Positions 24,498-32,522 of a stretch of 64,000 nucleotides of DNA are shown one piece after another (within the stretch, counting starts at the first letter, position 1; every line of letters starts with the position of its first letter). Under the pieces are notes generated by a model. That model was given only the letters and a program-made list of their open reading frames with translations. It ran no database searches and was not told where the DNA came from. The stretch covers positions 31,670-95,669 of the forward strand of contig NZ_JOGO01000036.1 of NCBI RefSeq assembly GCF_000719475.1, written 5' to 3'. The translations under genes and the position numbers were made by a program. The DNA is from Streptomyces sp. NRRL F-5630. Lineage in GTDB: Bacteria; Actinomycetota; Actinomycetes; Streptomycetales; Streptomycetaceae.

Positions 24498-24882
24498 GCA
24501 AAAGGGCTCCGCCTGGGAGTCCGCCTACGTCGCCTACCTCCGAGAGCATCACAACCCCGACGCTCACCGCAACGTGCAGATGGGCGCCAAGGACATCGGC
24601 GACGTCTCGGGCCTGTACCTCCACGCCGCCGAGCTGAAGGCCGAGAAGACCATCACGCTCGCCTCGTACATCGCCCAGGCGAACCGCGAGGCGATCAACG
24701 CCGGCCAGCCCTTCGGCTGTGCGGTCGTCAAGCGCCGCATGAAGGGCACGGCCGACGGCTACGTGGTGCGCGATGTGCGGACGGACGTCCGGCTGATGAA
24801 CCGCTTCCGCGACGCGGAGCGCCTGCTCCAGCACCACGCACCCGCCGAGGTGTGGGAAGCGCACGACGAGAAGCACCGCTAG
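24481..24882 (+). CDS. Holliday-junction-resolvase-like PD-(D/E)XK nuclease
   Basis: 133 residues. The order KGSAWE, then GAKDIGDVSG (Asp), then ELKAEK (E-x-K) and a QA helix is the Hjc/VRR-type nuclease core used to cut branched DNA. In phages such enzymes resolve recombination intermediates before packaging. ATG 24481 is preferred over GTG 24475. It lies just before the replication genes. The TAG stop is inside a recurring palindrome. Confidence 0.65.
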   Translation: MANPSKQKGSAWESAYVAYLREHHNPDAHRNVQMGAKDIGDVSGLYLHAAELKAEKTITLASYIAQANREAINAGQPFGCAVVKRRMKGTADGYVVRDVRTDVRLMNRFRDAERLLQHHAPAEVWEAHDEKHR

Positions 24883-24892
24883 TCGACCAACG
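24877..24892. repeat. 16-bp palindrome at a stop codon, copy 2
   Basis: CGCTAGTCGACCAACG, two bases off the perfect form. Contains the TAG stop and leads into GGAGG of the next gene. Confidence 0.55.
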
Positions 24893-24900
24893 GAGGCACC

Positions 24901-25104
24901 GTGAAGAAGGCAGTGATTCAGTTCTCTGGGTACCTCGCCGTCTACCCGGACGGCGACGAGTACGAGGGCGGGGAGCTGACGATAGAAGATGCCCACGGCT
25001 GGGTGGAGCACGCCATGTCGCGGGGTGACAAGCACGCCGGGAACTTCCTGACGTCAGCGAGCGCGGAGAGCGTCGAGTACGAGGACTGCGACGAGGACGC
25101 GTAG
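24901..25104 (+). CDS. Small acidic hypothetical protein
   Basis: 67 residues, GTG start after GGAGG. Strand-rich N-terminus (VIQFSGYLAVYPDGDEYEGG), acidic end EYEDCDEDA. A terminator follows. Unknown function. Confidence 0.55.
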   Translation: MKKAVIQFSGYLAVYPDGDEYEGGELTIEDAHGWVEHAMSRGDKHAGNFLTSASAESVEYEDCDEDA

Positions 25105-25125
25105 ATCCGGCAACAACACACGCAC

Positions 25126-25151
25126 AGGGGCCGTCCTTCGGGGCGGCCCCT
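25126..25151 (+). terminator. Terminator before replication operon
   Basis: AGGGGCCG (25126-25133) pairs with CGGCCCCT (25144-25151), with a further partial pairing in the loop, then TTC. Confidence 0.78.
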
Positions 25152-25176
25152 TCGCCATGCACTGAGAGGAGAGATT

Positions 25177-27645
25177 GTGCGACTGTCGGAGATCCTGTCC
25201 CGCCTCGACGGGGTCACGGAGGACCACGACGGGCACATCACACTGTGCCCCGCGCACGCGGACCGGCGCCACCCGAGCCTGAAGCTCACCCTGAAGGAGG
25301 ACGGACGCCTCCTCGTCGTCTGCCGAGCGGGCTGCGAGACGAAGGACATCCTTCGGAAGCTGCGACTGAACCCCGGCGACCTCTTCAACGTCGACGGCCA
25401 GGGCGCGCGCACCATCAGCGCCAGGGCGCCCGAGACCGTCGGCCCCGGAGAGATCGCCGGGCTGCGGATGTTCGTGGACGAGACGGCGGGGAGGCTCCAG
25501 CTCCCGGGCGCCGCTGAGGAAGCGCGAGCCTACGCTCTCCGTCGCTTCGGCCTGACGCCGGAGCAGGCGGAGGACCTGGGCGTCGGCTACTCCCCGGCCA
25601 GTGACCGCCCTCAGCCGTGGCTCAGCCGTGGCTTCACCCGGTACCCGCGGCTGACCGTGCCCCTCGCGGGCTTCGACGGTGTGGTGCGCGGCCTCCAGGG
25701 ACGTGACCTGTCCGGCAAGTGCCCCGCTCGGTGGGTCTCCCTGGCCAACACGGAGGGCCGCACGTGGGCCAAGTACGGCGTCCTGCGCTCCGGCGCCGGG
25801 TACGACACCGTCCTCATCTGCGAGGGCCCAGGAGACGCCCTGACGGCGTGCGGCGCGGGTTATGACGCCGTGGCGGTACGAGGCGCCGGGCTCGCCAGGA
25901 ACGCCGCTCTCGTGGCCGAACTGGCGGCCGGCCTCGCGGGCTCCGACGTCGTGGTGGCCGGTGATCAAGACCGTGCGGGAGCGCGGTTCACCGACTCCCT
26001 GGCGCTCGCGCTGACGAGGGCGGGTGTCATGGTGCGCCGCCTGGAGATCCCGCACGAGGGCGACGACCTGACCGATTGGCGCGCGCGGGACGTGGAGGGG
26101 TTCCCTGCGGCGCTGCATCGAGCCGTGAGGGAGGCGGGAGTGATGGGTGTCGAGAAGAAGGAGAGCGTCGAGACGAAGCCCGCCCCCGCAGAGGACGGAC
26201 TCCTTGTCCCCGCCGACCGGCGCGAGGCGTTCGACGGGACCGACGTCGGCGTGGCAGTCCGCCTCCGCGACTACATGGCTCGTGAGGGCGGGGGAGTGCG
26301 GTACGCGAGCGGCCTCGGATTCCTCGTCTGGGATGGCACGGTGTGGGTCCCGGGTGGGGACGAGGTGCGCACGGCGTTGCTCCGCATGGGCGCTGAGCTG
26401 ATCAGCTCGGGCGACGACGGCGCGCGGAAGCTGGCGCTGAAGGCGCTGACGAACCGGAGCATCGAGGACGTAATCAAGATCTTGCCCTCGGTGCCCGGAG
26501 TCCCCGCCCGGGCGGCCGACTTCGACGCCGACGAACACCTTCTGAGCGTGGCCAACGGGACCGTTGACCTTCGTACCGGATCGCTGCGCGAGCACGACCC
26601 GCGCGACATGATCACGCGTCGCCTCGACGTCGCGTACCGCCCGGAGGCGGAAGCGAAGCGGTGGGAGCAGTTCCTCGTGGAAGTGTTCCCGAACCACCCG
26701 GAGCTGCCTGCGTACATGAGACGGCTAGTCGGCTACGGCATCACGGGGTCGACGGCGGAGGAGTGCTTCGTCTTCCTCCACGGGGACGGCAAGAACGGGA
26801 AGAGCAAGTTCCTCGGGGCGCTCATCGACACCTTCGGGGGCGTCACGAAGAGCACGGAGTTCTCCACCTTCGAGAGCCGGGTCAGCGTTGGCCAGGCATC
26901 CCCGGAGGTGGCGGCCCTACGCGGCGCGCGCCTCGTAACGGCGAGCGAGACGGAGAAGTACAGCCGGCTCGCCGAAGGGCTGATCAAGCAGCTCACGGGC
27001 GGCGACCCGGTGACGTGCCGGGCGCTCTACGGGGCGCCGTTCACGTACGTGCCGTCCTTCCTCCTCATGGTGGCGGGGAACTACAAGCCCGCCATCTTGA
27101 GCCAGGACTACGGCATCTGGAGGCGCGTCAAGCTCGTTCCTTTCGAGGCGAGCTTCAAGGGCGCGAAGGCGGACCTGACGCTGGCCGCGCAGCTCCGCGC
27201 GGAGCGGGAGGGCATTCTCGCGTGGGCTGTCCGAGGGGCCCAGGAATGGTACGCGAACGGCCTCGGCGAGCCTGACACCGTCGCCACCGCCACGCAGGAC
27301 TACCGCGAGAGCGAGGACCGCCTCGCGGAGTTCCTGAACGCCCGGTGCGTGCGCGAGGACGGCGCCCGAGTGGCGCCCATGGCGATCCGCCGGGCGTATG
27401 CGGAGTGGGCCGAGGATGCCGGCCTGAGCCGGAAGGAAGTGCTCAGCGGCTGGGCCCTCGGCGTCGAGCTGGAGTCGCGGGGGTTCGTGAAGGACAAGCG
27501 CGGGAGCCGCTGGGGGTTCAACGGACTCCGGCTCATGACGGACGAGGAGAAGGAACGCGCGAGTCGGCTGGATGAGAGCACCGACGAACCGCACGCCATT
27601 GACGGACCGACTGACATCTTCGGCCAGGCGAAGGAGGCAGCATGA
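25177..27645 (+). CDS. Phage primase-helicase (zinc, TOPRIM and P4/D5-type helicase domains)
   Basis: 822 residues. N-terminal zinc set Cys24-x2-His27 and Cys49-x3-Cys53 (CPAH, CRAGC). A TOPRIM domain has the conserved Glu in LICEGPGDA (about 216) and a D-x-D in AGDQDRAG (about 264-266). The C-terminal half is a superfamily 3 type helicase: the D5-type region YMRRLVGYGITG, Walker A GDGKNGKSK (about 536-544) and a later MVAGNYKP. It makes primers and unwinds DNA at the fork. GTG start after GAGGAGAG. ATGA overlap with the polymerase gene. Confidence 0.9.
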   Translation: MRLSEILSRLDGVTEDHDGHITLCPAHADRRHPSLKLTLKEDGRLLVVCRAGCETKDILRKLRLNPGDLFNVDGQGARTISARAPETVGPGEIAGLRMFVDETAGRLQLPGAAEEARAYALRRFGLTPEQAEDLGVGYSPASDRPQPWLSRGFTRYPRLTVPLAGFDGVVRGLQGRDLSGKCPARWVSLANTEGRTWAKYGVLRSGAGYDTVLICEGPGDALTACGAGYDAVAVRGAGLARNAALVAELAAGLAGSDVVVAGDQDRAGARFTDSLALALTRAGVMVRRLEIPHEGDDLTDWRARDVEGFPAALHRAVREAGVMGVEKKESVETKPAPAEDGLLVPADRREAFDGTDVGVAVRLRDYMAREGGGVRYASGLGFLVWDGTVWVPGGDEVRTALLRMGAELISSGDDGARKLALKALTNRSIEDVIKILPSVPGVPARAADFDADEHLLSVANGTVDLRTGSLREHDPRDMITRRLDVAYRPEAEAKRWEQFLVEVFPNHPELPAYMRRLVGYGITGSTAEECFVFLHGDGKNGKSKFLGALIDTFGGVTKSTEFSTFESRVSVGQASPEVAALRGARLVTASETEKYSRLAEGLIKQLTGGDPVTCRALYGAPFTYVPSFLLMVAGNYKPAILSQDYGIWRRVKLVPFEASFKGAKADLTLAAQLRAEREGILAWAVRGAQEWYANGLGEPDTVATATQDYRESEDRLAEFLNARCVREDGARVAPMAIRRAYAEWAEDAGLSRKEVLSGWALGVELESRGFVKDKRGSRWGFNGLRLMTDEEKERASRLDESTDEPHAIDGPTDIFGQAKEAA

Positions 27646-29570
27646 TCAACCACTCGTTCCCCGTGCTGGGGCAGCCGATCCCGGTCAGGGTTCCGCAGAC
27701 CGTCGAAGACTTCCAGGAGTTCCAGCGGTACGTGCTCGACCGCGCGAACGCTGGGGAGCGCGTCGCCTACGACACGGAGACAACCGGCCTGGACACCTAC
27801 AGTTCCGGATTCCGCATCCGCACCGCGCAGTTCGGCACCCCGAACGAGGCGTGGGTGCTCCAGGTGGAGAAAGGTAGCGACCTTCAGCGTCTCGCCTCGT
27901 GGGCTCTGCGCACCCTTCCTGCCCTCTCCATGCAGAACCGCAACTTCGACATGCTCGCGTCCGACCGGCACATCCCCGGGATCACGCTGGAGGAGCTGGC
28001 GCCGAAGACGCTGGACACCTACATCTACAGCCACCTCGCCGACCCCCGGCGCCGGGATCAAGGAGGCGTGGGGAACGGGCTCAAGGACGCCTCCGCGCAC
28101 TACGTCGACCCGTCCGCGCCGGACACACAGGGCGGGTTGATCGAGGAGTTCCACAAGATTGGCTACACGAAGGACACCGGGTGGCCTCACATCGACATCG
28201 ACAACCCTCTCTACCTCTCTTACGCCGGCGGTGACGTGATCCTGACGTCCCGGCTCCTGCCGAAGGTGGAGGCGCGGGTCCGGGAGCTGGGGATCAACCC
28301 CGCGCTTCCTGCCTTTGAGCACGCCGTGGGGTTTGTCTGCGCCCTCATCGAGCGCAGAGGAATGCGCATCGACCGCACGTACACGGCTCAGCTCTCCTCC
28401 GACCTCCGAGAGGAGGCCACGCACTGGGCGGCGGAGGCTGCTCGGTACGGCGTCGCCAACATCAACAGCACTCGGCAGGTGTCGGAGGCGCTGCTCGGGA
28501 TGGGGGAGAAGATTCCGGAGCGCACGGCCGGCGGTGCCGTCCAGGTCAACAGCACCGTCCTTAAGCGCCTGGCGGACGTTGACAAGGACTGGGAGCCCAT
28601 CGAGTCCCGCACGCCCAACCCGCTCGCTATGGCGATCCTCCGCAGCAAGCGGGCGTCGAAGTGGCGCACGTCGTACGCGGAGGCGATGCTCCGGACGGCC
28701 GACGAGAACGACAGGGTGCATCCGAAGATCGGGGCGCTCGCGGCGCGCACGGCCCGCATGTCTATCTCGGACCCGCCCTTCCAGCAGCTCCCGTCGGGGA
28801 AGTGGGAGGTGCGGCACGCTGTCCGTGCTGACGACGGGTGCCGCATGATCTCTGTCGACTACTCGTCGGTTGAGCCGCGGGTCATGGCGGCGCTGAGCGG
28901 TGACGAGCGCATGACGGCCGCTATCCTCCGGGGCGACGACCTTCACAACCTGACGGCGGCCTCCGTCTATGGGCCGGGCTTCACCCCGGGGCAGCGCAAG
29001 GTCGCGAAGGTCGTTCAGCTTGGCGTGGCGTACGGCGGCGGGGCGAAGACGATTGCGGCACAGACCGGTCTCACGCTCGCCGCTGCTCAGTCCGCGGTGA
29101 AGGGCTACAAGCGGACGTACCCCCAGCTCGCCCGTTACATCCGGGACTTGCAGCGGCAGGTGGTCCGCGACGGCTACACCCTCCGGACTCCGTCCGGGCG
29201 GCGGCTCGTCTTCGACCGGGACGCCGCCTACGCCTCGTTCAACGGTGAGATCCAGAGCACCGCGCGCGACATTTTCGCGCAGGGTCTCTTGGAGATCCAC
29301 GCCCGAGGGCTCACTCCGCATGTGCTTCTCCCGGTCCATGACGAGATCATTGCGGATGCCACTGACAACGAGGCTGAAGAGGTGGGGCGAGAGATCGGCG
29401 AGGCTATGACGATGACCCTGCGCGGCATCCCGCTCGGTACCGACCCCGACGTGGGCGGCGCGTCGTGGGGCTCCCTCTACATGAAGAAGGCCGAGGTGAT
29501 GACGGCGAACGACGAGTGGTACGCCGCGCACCCCGACGAGGCGCGCAAGGCGGAGGAGGCGCGTAAGTGA
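27642..29570 (+). CDS. Family A DNA polymerase with 3'-5' exonuclease
   Basis: 642 residues. Exonuclease motif DTETTGLD has Asp44 and Glu46. Polymerase motif A is VDYSSVEPRVMAAL (Asp406), motif B RKVAKVVQLGVAYG (Lys456, Leu460), and motif C VHDE (His566-Asp567-Glu568). No 5'-nuclease domain, as is usual for phage enzymes. The O-helix position equivalent to Phe762 of E. coli Pol I is Leu460, a state reported to be frequent in temperate phages. Translation is coupled with the primase upstream (ATGA) and the HNH gene downstream (GTGA). Confidence 0.92.
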   Translation: MINHSFPVLGQPIPVRVPQTVEDFQEFQRYVLDRANAGERVAYDTETTGLDTYSSGFRIRTAQFGTPNEAWVLQVEKGSDLQRLASWALRTLPALSMQNRNFDMLASDRHIPGITLEELAPKTLDTYIYSHLADPRRRDQGGVGNGLKDASAHYVDPSAPDTQGGLIEEFHKIGYTKDTGWPHIDIDNPLYLSYAGGDVILTSRLLPKVEARVRELGINPALPAFEHAVGFVCALIERRGMRIDRTYTAQLSSDLREEATHWAAEAARYGVANINSTRQVSEALLGMGEKIPERTAGGAVQVNSTVLKRLADVDKDWEPIESRTPNPLAMAILRSKRASKWRTSYAEAMLRTADENDRVHPKIGALAARTARMSISDPPFQQLPSGKWEVRHAVRADDGCRMISVDYSSVEPRVMAALSGDERMTAAILRGDDLHNLTAASVYGPGFTPGQRKVAKVVQLGVAYGGGAKTIAAQTGLTLAAAQSAVKGYKRTYPQLARYIRDLQRQVVRDGYTLRTPSGRRLVFDRDAAYASFNGEIQSTARDIFAQGLLEIHARGLTPHVLLPVHDEIIADATDNEAEEVGREIGEAMTMTLRGIPLGTDPDVGGASWGSLYMKKAEVMTANDEWYAAHPDEARKAEEARK

Positions 29571-29947
29571 CCCGCCTCGCCCCCGTCTTCATCCCCCGGG
29601 CGGTCAAAGTCGATCGCTCCGTGGCGCAAAGACGACCCCGTACGGCCCGTCAGGTACCGCGTCTGATCCATGTCCTGCCTCCTCGCCGTGGCCAGGAACC
29701 GCCCTCCGGACCCTCCCGCCGTGACGTTCTGCGACGGTGGGAGGAGCTGGAATGGTGGTCCTGCGTCTACTGTGACCGCTCATTCGGGCAAAGGGTTGCA
29801 CTAGAGATCGACCATATTCGTCCGCTGGCGAGCGGTGGCCTTCACGAGTGGTCGAATCTGGCGCCCTCCTGCGCCCGTTGTAACCGAGCGAAAGCGGATA
29901 CCGACGTAGCGGCGTGGCTCGCGTCCTCGCTGGTGACAGCCTTGTGA
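29567..29947 (+). CDS. HNH endonuclease
   Basis: 126 residues. CVYC, then EIDHIRPLASGG with His, then NLAPSCARCN: the zinc-bound HNH core. The N-terminal half is basic and proline-rich. GTG start overlaps the polymerase stop. HNH genes next to polymerase genes are often homing nucleases; a role in phage DNA processing is equally possible. Confidence 0.8.
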   Translation: MTRLAPVFIPRAVKVDRSVAQRRPRTARQVPRLIHVLPPRRGQEPPSGPSRRDVLRRWEELEWWSCVYCDRSFGQRVALEIDHIRPLASGGLHEWSNLAPSCARCNRAKADTDVAAWLASSLVTAL

Positions 29948-30210
29948 CACATCGCGTTCCGCTACCGGGCAACTACGCACTGGCGCCACGACACATGCTC
30001 GCGAGCCCTTCATGGGACCTTCACAAGGTTACAGTTCGGTAACGCGATCTAAGGCCACAGATGTTAGGGCGGCGGACATAACCGCAGGTGAACTGAGTGA
30101 CTGACGAGTAGTCATACAAACGCCACTTCGCCTACATCGGGCATCCAGTCCCAAATCCCCCAGTCACACCGCGCGTTTCGCGACGCACGGCAATTGCCGG
30201 AGGCCCCCGC
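29948..30210. other. 263-bp gap with probable promoter
   Basis: No gene. Less GC-rich than its flanks. Contains the inverted repeat GTTAC/GTAAC around 30032-30043, several short dyads, and a 12-bp palindrome CGGCAATTGCCG at 30188-30199 just before the GTG of the next gene. Likely carries the promoter for 30211. Confidence 0.4.
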
Positions 30211-30618
30211 GTGACCTACCTTTCAGATCCGAGCACGACCGAGCAACGCTTGTCGGACCTCGTCACCGCCCTTCAAGAAGCGGTCGATGAGGTGCGTCAG
30301 ATGGTCGTCATCTATTCCGACGCAGTACACATGCCGGGCCTCGGGCCCGAGCAGGACCCCGACGGCACCGGGCGCAAGGCAACCACCGGACCGTCGAGAC
30401 CGACAGAGCGGACGGCGCTGGACGAGCGCCGCCAGGCCCTCCGGGACGAACTCAACAAAGGCGCTTCCCAACTGCCCTACGCGATAGCGGTAGTTCGTGG
30501 CGTCGCAGCATCCATGGACCGAGCCCTTGCATGTTGGGAGGGGGAGGTCCCGGCTATCTCGGGGGATGGTCAGCATGATTCTGATTACCGGGCCGCAGAC
30601 CACGGCCCACGAGCGTGA
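30211..30618 (+). CDS. Hypothetical phage protein
   Basis: 135 residues, helical N-terminus (RLSDLVTALQEAVDEVRQMV), a Pro/Gly-rich middle, then a second long helix. GTG start after CCGGAGG. Its end overlaps the next gene by about 44 bases. Unknown function. Confidence 0.55.
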   Translation: MTYLSDPSTTEQRLSDLVTALQEAVDEVRQMVVIYSDAVHMPGLGPEQDPDGTGRKATTGPSRPTERTALDERRQALRDELNKGASQLPYAIAVVRGVAASMDRALACWEGEVPAISGDGQHDSDYRAADHGPRA

Positions 30619-30793
30619 GGACCTAGCCGAGGCCGCCGGCTTGCTGGGCGCCTACGCGGTGACGAGTCCCGACGTCATGTGGGCCGAGGTCACGGCGGTG
30701 TACTACCTCGACGGCTGCGACGGCTGCTCGCGCGCGACGGCCGACCTGGCGGTGGCTAGGGCGCTTGGCCTGGAGCCCGTCCCCGTGGCATGA
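30575..30793 (+). CDS. DUF4406-like small protein
   Basis: 72 residues. ILITGPQTTA at the start, a middle with LDGCDGCSRATADLAVARALG and final PVPVA follow the pattern of short phage proteins related to nucleoside deoxyribosyltransferases (DUF4406 type). ATG 30575 with GGGGGATGG upstream is chosen; ATG 30566 is possible. Catalytic residues of the full family are not clear, so function is uncertain. An operator palindrome follows. Confidence 0.5.
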   Translation: MILITGPQTTAHEREDLAEAAGLLGAYAVTSPDVMWAEVTAVYYLDGCDGCSRATADLAVARALGLEPVPVA

Positions 30794-30798
30794 CCGAG

Positions 30799-30820
30799 GA
30801 GCGTGCAACGTTTGACGCTC
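30799..30820. promoter_or_regulatory. 22-bp palindrome, copy 3 (putative operator)
   Basis: GAGCGTGCAAC and GTTTGACGCTC, symmetry extending to GAGG/CCTC on the outside (30796-30823). It lies between the DUF4406-like gene and the terminator in front of the sigma-like gene. Confidence 0.75.
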
Positions 30821-30837
30821 CTCCACCAAGACAGTGT

Positions 30838-30873
30838 GCGGCGGGCCTGATGGCCCGTGGCGAGGCCCGCCGC
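30838..30873 (+). terminator. Terminator upstream of sigma-like gene
   Basis: Perfect 11-bp stem GCGGCGGGCCT (30838-30848) with AGGCCCGCCGC (30863-30873), followed by TCTCTTGG. It isolates the sigma-like gene from upstream transcription. Confidence 0.85.
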
Positions 30874-30886
30874 TCTCTTGGTCGAC

Positions 30887-30904
30887 GTGTGACTCAGGTC
30901 ACAC
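30887..30904. promoter_or_regulatory. Crp-type palindrome
   Basis: GTGTGACTCAGGTCACAC: TGTGA, 6 bases, TCACA, and also a full match to the GTG-N6-GNCAC consensus known for Streptomyces Crp. It ends 9 bp upstream of the 29-bp promoter-like element of the sigma-like gene, a typical activator position. Confidence 0.6.
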
Positions 30905-30913
30905 CATAGCGCC

Positions 30914-30942
30914 GGAACATTCCGCGCTGACTGCACCACAAC
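30914..30942 (+). promoter_or_regulatory. 29-bp conserved element, copy 4 (putative phage promoter)
   Basis: GGAACAT, 8 bases, GACTGCACCACAAC: exact consensus, 35 bp before the ATG of the sigma-like gene. If that factor reads the element, the gene would control itself. Confidence 0.78.
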
Positions 30943-30977
30943 CCCAGCACAAGCGCTAACAACTCACGGAGGCTCCC

Positions 30978-31733
30978 ATGTCTATCGTCGTCACCCCCGC
31001 CACGGTCCGGTCCGCTCAGGGCGGCGACTCCGACGCTACGTGGGACGTGGTACAGGCGCTTGACCCCGTCATCCGGGCCGCCATCCGTACTGCGGACAGG
31101 TCGGGGACGGCGTCCGCGTCGGACCGGGAGGACGCCCTCCAGGATGCCCGAGCGGCGGTGCTGACGGCGCTTCGGTCGTACGACTCCGAGGTGGGTGCGA
31201 GCCTCATCACTTACATGACGCCGATCATTGTGGAGGCCGTGGCGAACGAGCTGACGCGAGGACGGTGCTCGGTGACGCGGGACCCGAAGGTGGTTCGGAC
31301 CGTCCGCCACGCCCTGGCCGTCGCGGACGGAGACGTTGAGCAGGCATGGGCCGCTCTCGAAGGACGTAAGACCGTGAGTCGTGCGCGCTTCCTCGCCGTT
31401 CTGGAGTCGGAGCGTGAGCCTCTGACGTGGGACGCCCCCGCCGGGGGTGACGGCGAATCCATCACGCTCCAGGAAGCCGTGCCCGCCCCGGAGCCCGACA
31501 CCGACATGGAGCGTCGCGACTACGCCCGCTGGCTGCTCACGCAGATCGCCCCCCGTCAGTCCTTCGCGCTTCGCGCCTTCTACGGCGTGCAGATGACGCA
31601 GCGACACGACACCGAAGCCAGTTTCGAGATGGGCGTCACGCCTGCGCGCCTGCGCCGCCTTCGCTTCGACGGCTGCGAGTCCGCCCGCCGTGTCGCAGCC
31701 CAGTACAGCACCCTCTCCGACCTCGCTGCCTGA
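30978..31733 (+). CDS. Phage sigma-70-like factor
   Basis: 251 residues. Residues 49-92 look like sigma region 2: DREDALQDARAAVLTALRSY then GASLITYMTPIIVEAVANEL. The last 70 residues look like region 4: LTQIAPRQSFALRAFYG and then a helix-turn-helix with SFEMGVTPARLRRLRF. A 60-residue linker separates them and no region 1.1 is seen, as in small alternative sigma factors. ATG after GGAGG. It has its own terminator, Crp-type site and 29-bp element upstream. Function as a sigma factor is inferred from these motifs; divergence is considerable. Confidence 0.68.
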   Translation: MSIVVTPATVRSAQGGDSDATWDVVQALDPVIRAAIRTADRSGTASASDREDALQDARAAVLTALRSYDSEVGASLITYMTPIIVEAVANELTRGRCSVTRDPKVVRTVRHALAVADGDVEQAWAALEGRKTVSRARFLAVLESEREPLTWDAPAGGDGESITLQEAVPAPEPDTDMERRDYARWLLTQIAPRQSFALRAFYGVQMTQRHDTEASFEMGVTPARLRRLRFDGCESARRVAAQYSTLSDLAA

Positions 31734-31767
31734 GTAGCGCGAGTCCTTCACGAAAGGCTCACCGATC

Positions 31768-31911
31768 ATGAACCGCCTCCCCTCCCTCGACACCTACGAC
31801 CTCCAAGGCATCGCCACCGACGAGGCCGCCCTCTGGGGCGACGACGTCCGGTACGCGGTAGAAGACCACCTCGACGCCGAGACCCTGCGCCTGATCGCCG
31901 ACCTGCGCTGA
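31768..31911 (+). CDS. 47-residue hypothetical protein
   Basis: Acidic, helical (YAVEDHLDAETLRLIADL). ATG 34 bases after the sigma-like gene, with GAAAGG upstream. Probably co-transcribed with it; a small regulator or anti-sigma role cannot be tested here. Confidence 0.45.
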   Translation: MNRLPSLDTYDLQGIATDEAALWGDDVRYAVEDHLDAETLRLIADLR

Positions 31912-31918
31912 CCCGTTC

Positions 31919-31934
31919 CGCTAGTCGACTAACG
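31919..31934. repeat. 16-bp palindrome, copy 3
   Basis: CGCTAGTCGACTAACG, one base off the perfect form, 8 bases after the previous stop codon. Confidence 0.55.
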
Positions 31935-31955
31935 GACCTACAGAGGAGAGAACGA

Positions 31956-32522
31956 ATGAACGCCGAAAAAGTAACCATCACCTGCCTGTACAACATCGAC
32001 GACCGGGCCCGCGTGCTCGTGTTGGGGGCGGAGGTGGCCTTCGAGATCGAGAGCCGCGACGCCGTGGTTAGCGTCGTCGCCACCCCCGATACCGCCCGCG
32101 AGTTCGCCCAGGGCATCCTGCGCCTGGCCGACGAGGCGGAGCCGGCGGGAGACAAGGAGGCCCCGGCCCCGACGCTGCTTCCGAAGGTGGGGGATCGGCT
32201 CCGGGTGACGCGGGATCAGCCTCTGAGCTGCCCGGTTACGGCGGGCACCATCGTCACGGTCGTCGAGACCGACTACGAAGAACCGAGCGGCGAGCTTTAC
32301 GTGCGCGCCTACCTGCGCGATGGCGACAGCTTCGCGTGGTTCCTGCCCCTCGACGCCGTCGAGCCGGCCGACGAGCCTCCCACGCCCTCCGACACCCCTC
32401 GCACCCGCGCCGACTACGCCCGCGAGGCGGGCCTCATCCTCGGCCCCGGCGCCCCGGGCATTCTGGAGCTGGCGCAGTGGCTTGCGGAGGAGCGTGCAAC
32501 GTTGCACGCTCCTCACCGTTAG
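31956..32522 (+). CDS. Hypothetical phage protein
   Basis: 188 residues. Two parts: an N-terminal alpha/beta region (VTITCLYNIDDRARVLVLGA) and, after an acidic linker, an SH3-like part (VGDRLRVTRDQPLSC, GTIVTVVETDY). The last ten codons contain the fourth 22-bp palindrome, so coding and operator overlap. ATG after GAGGAGAG. Unknown function. Confidence 0.55.
   Translation: MNAEKVTITCLYNIDDRARVLVLGAEVAFEIESRDAVVSVVATPDTAREFAQGILRLADEAEPAGDKEAPAPTLLPKVGDRLRVTRDQPLSCPVTAGTIVTVVETDYEEPSGELYVRAYLRDGDSFAWFLPLDAVEPADEPPTPSDTPRTRADYAREAGLILGPGAPGILELAQWLAEERATLHAPHR
32490..32511. promoter_or_regulatory. 22-bp palindrome, copy 4, perfect (putative operator)
   Basis: Half-site GAGCGTGCAAC with its exact complement; perfect symmetry runs for 28 bp (32487-32514). 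It overlaps the end of the preceding coding sequence and lies 12 bp upstream of the duplicated promoter-like block. Confidence 0.8.

Noticed and set aside
27300..29531. 743-codon minus-strand frame opposite the polymerase
   Set aside because: Caused by high GC at third codon positions of the polymerase and primase genes; low-complexity Arg/Val/His composition.
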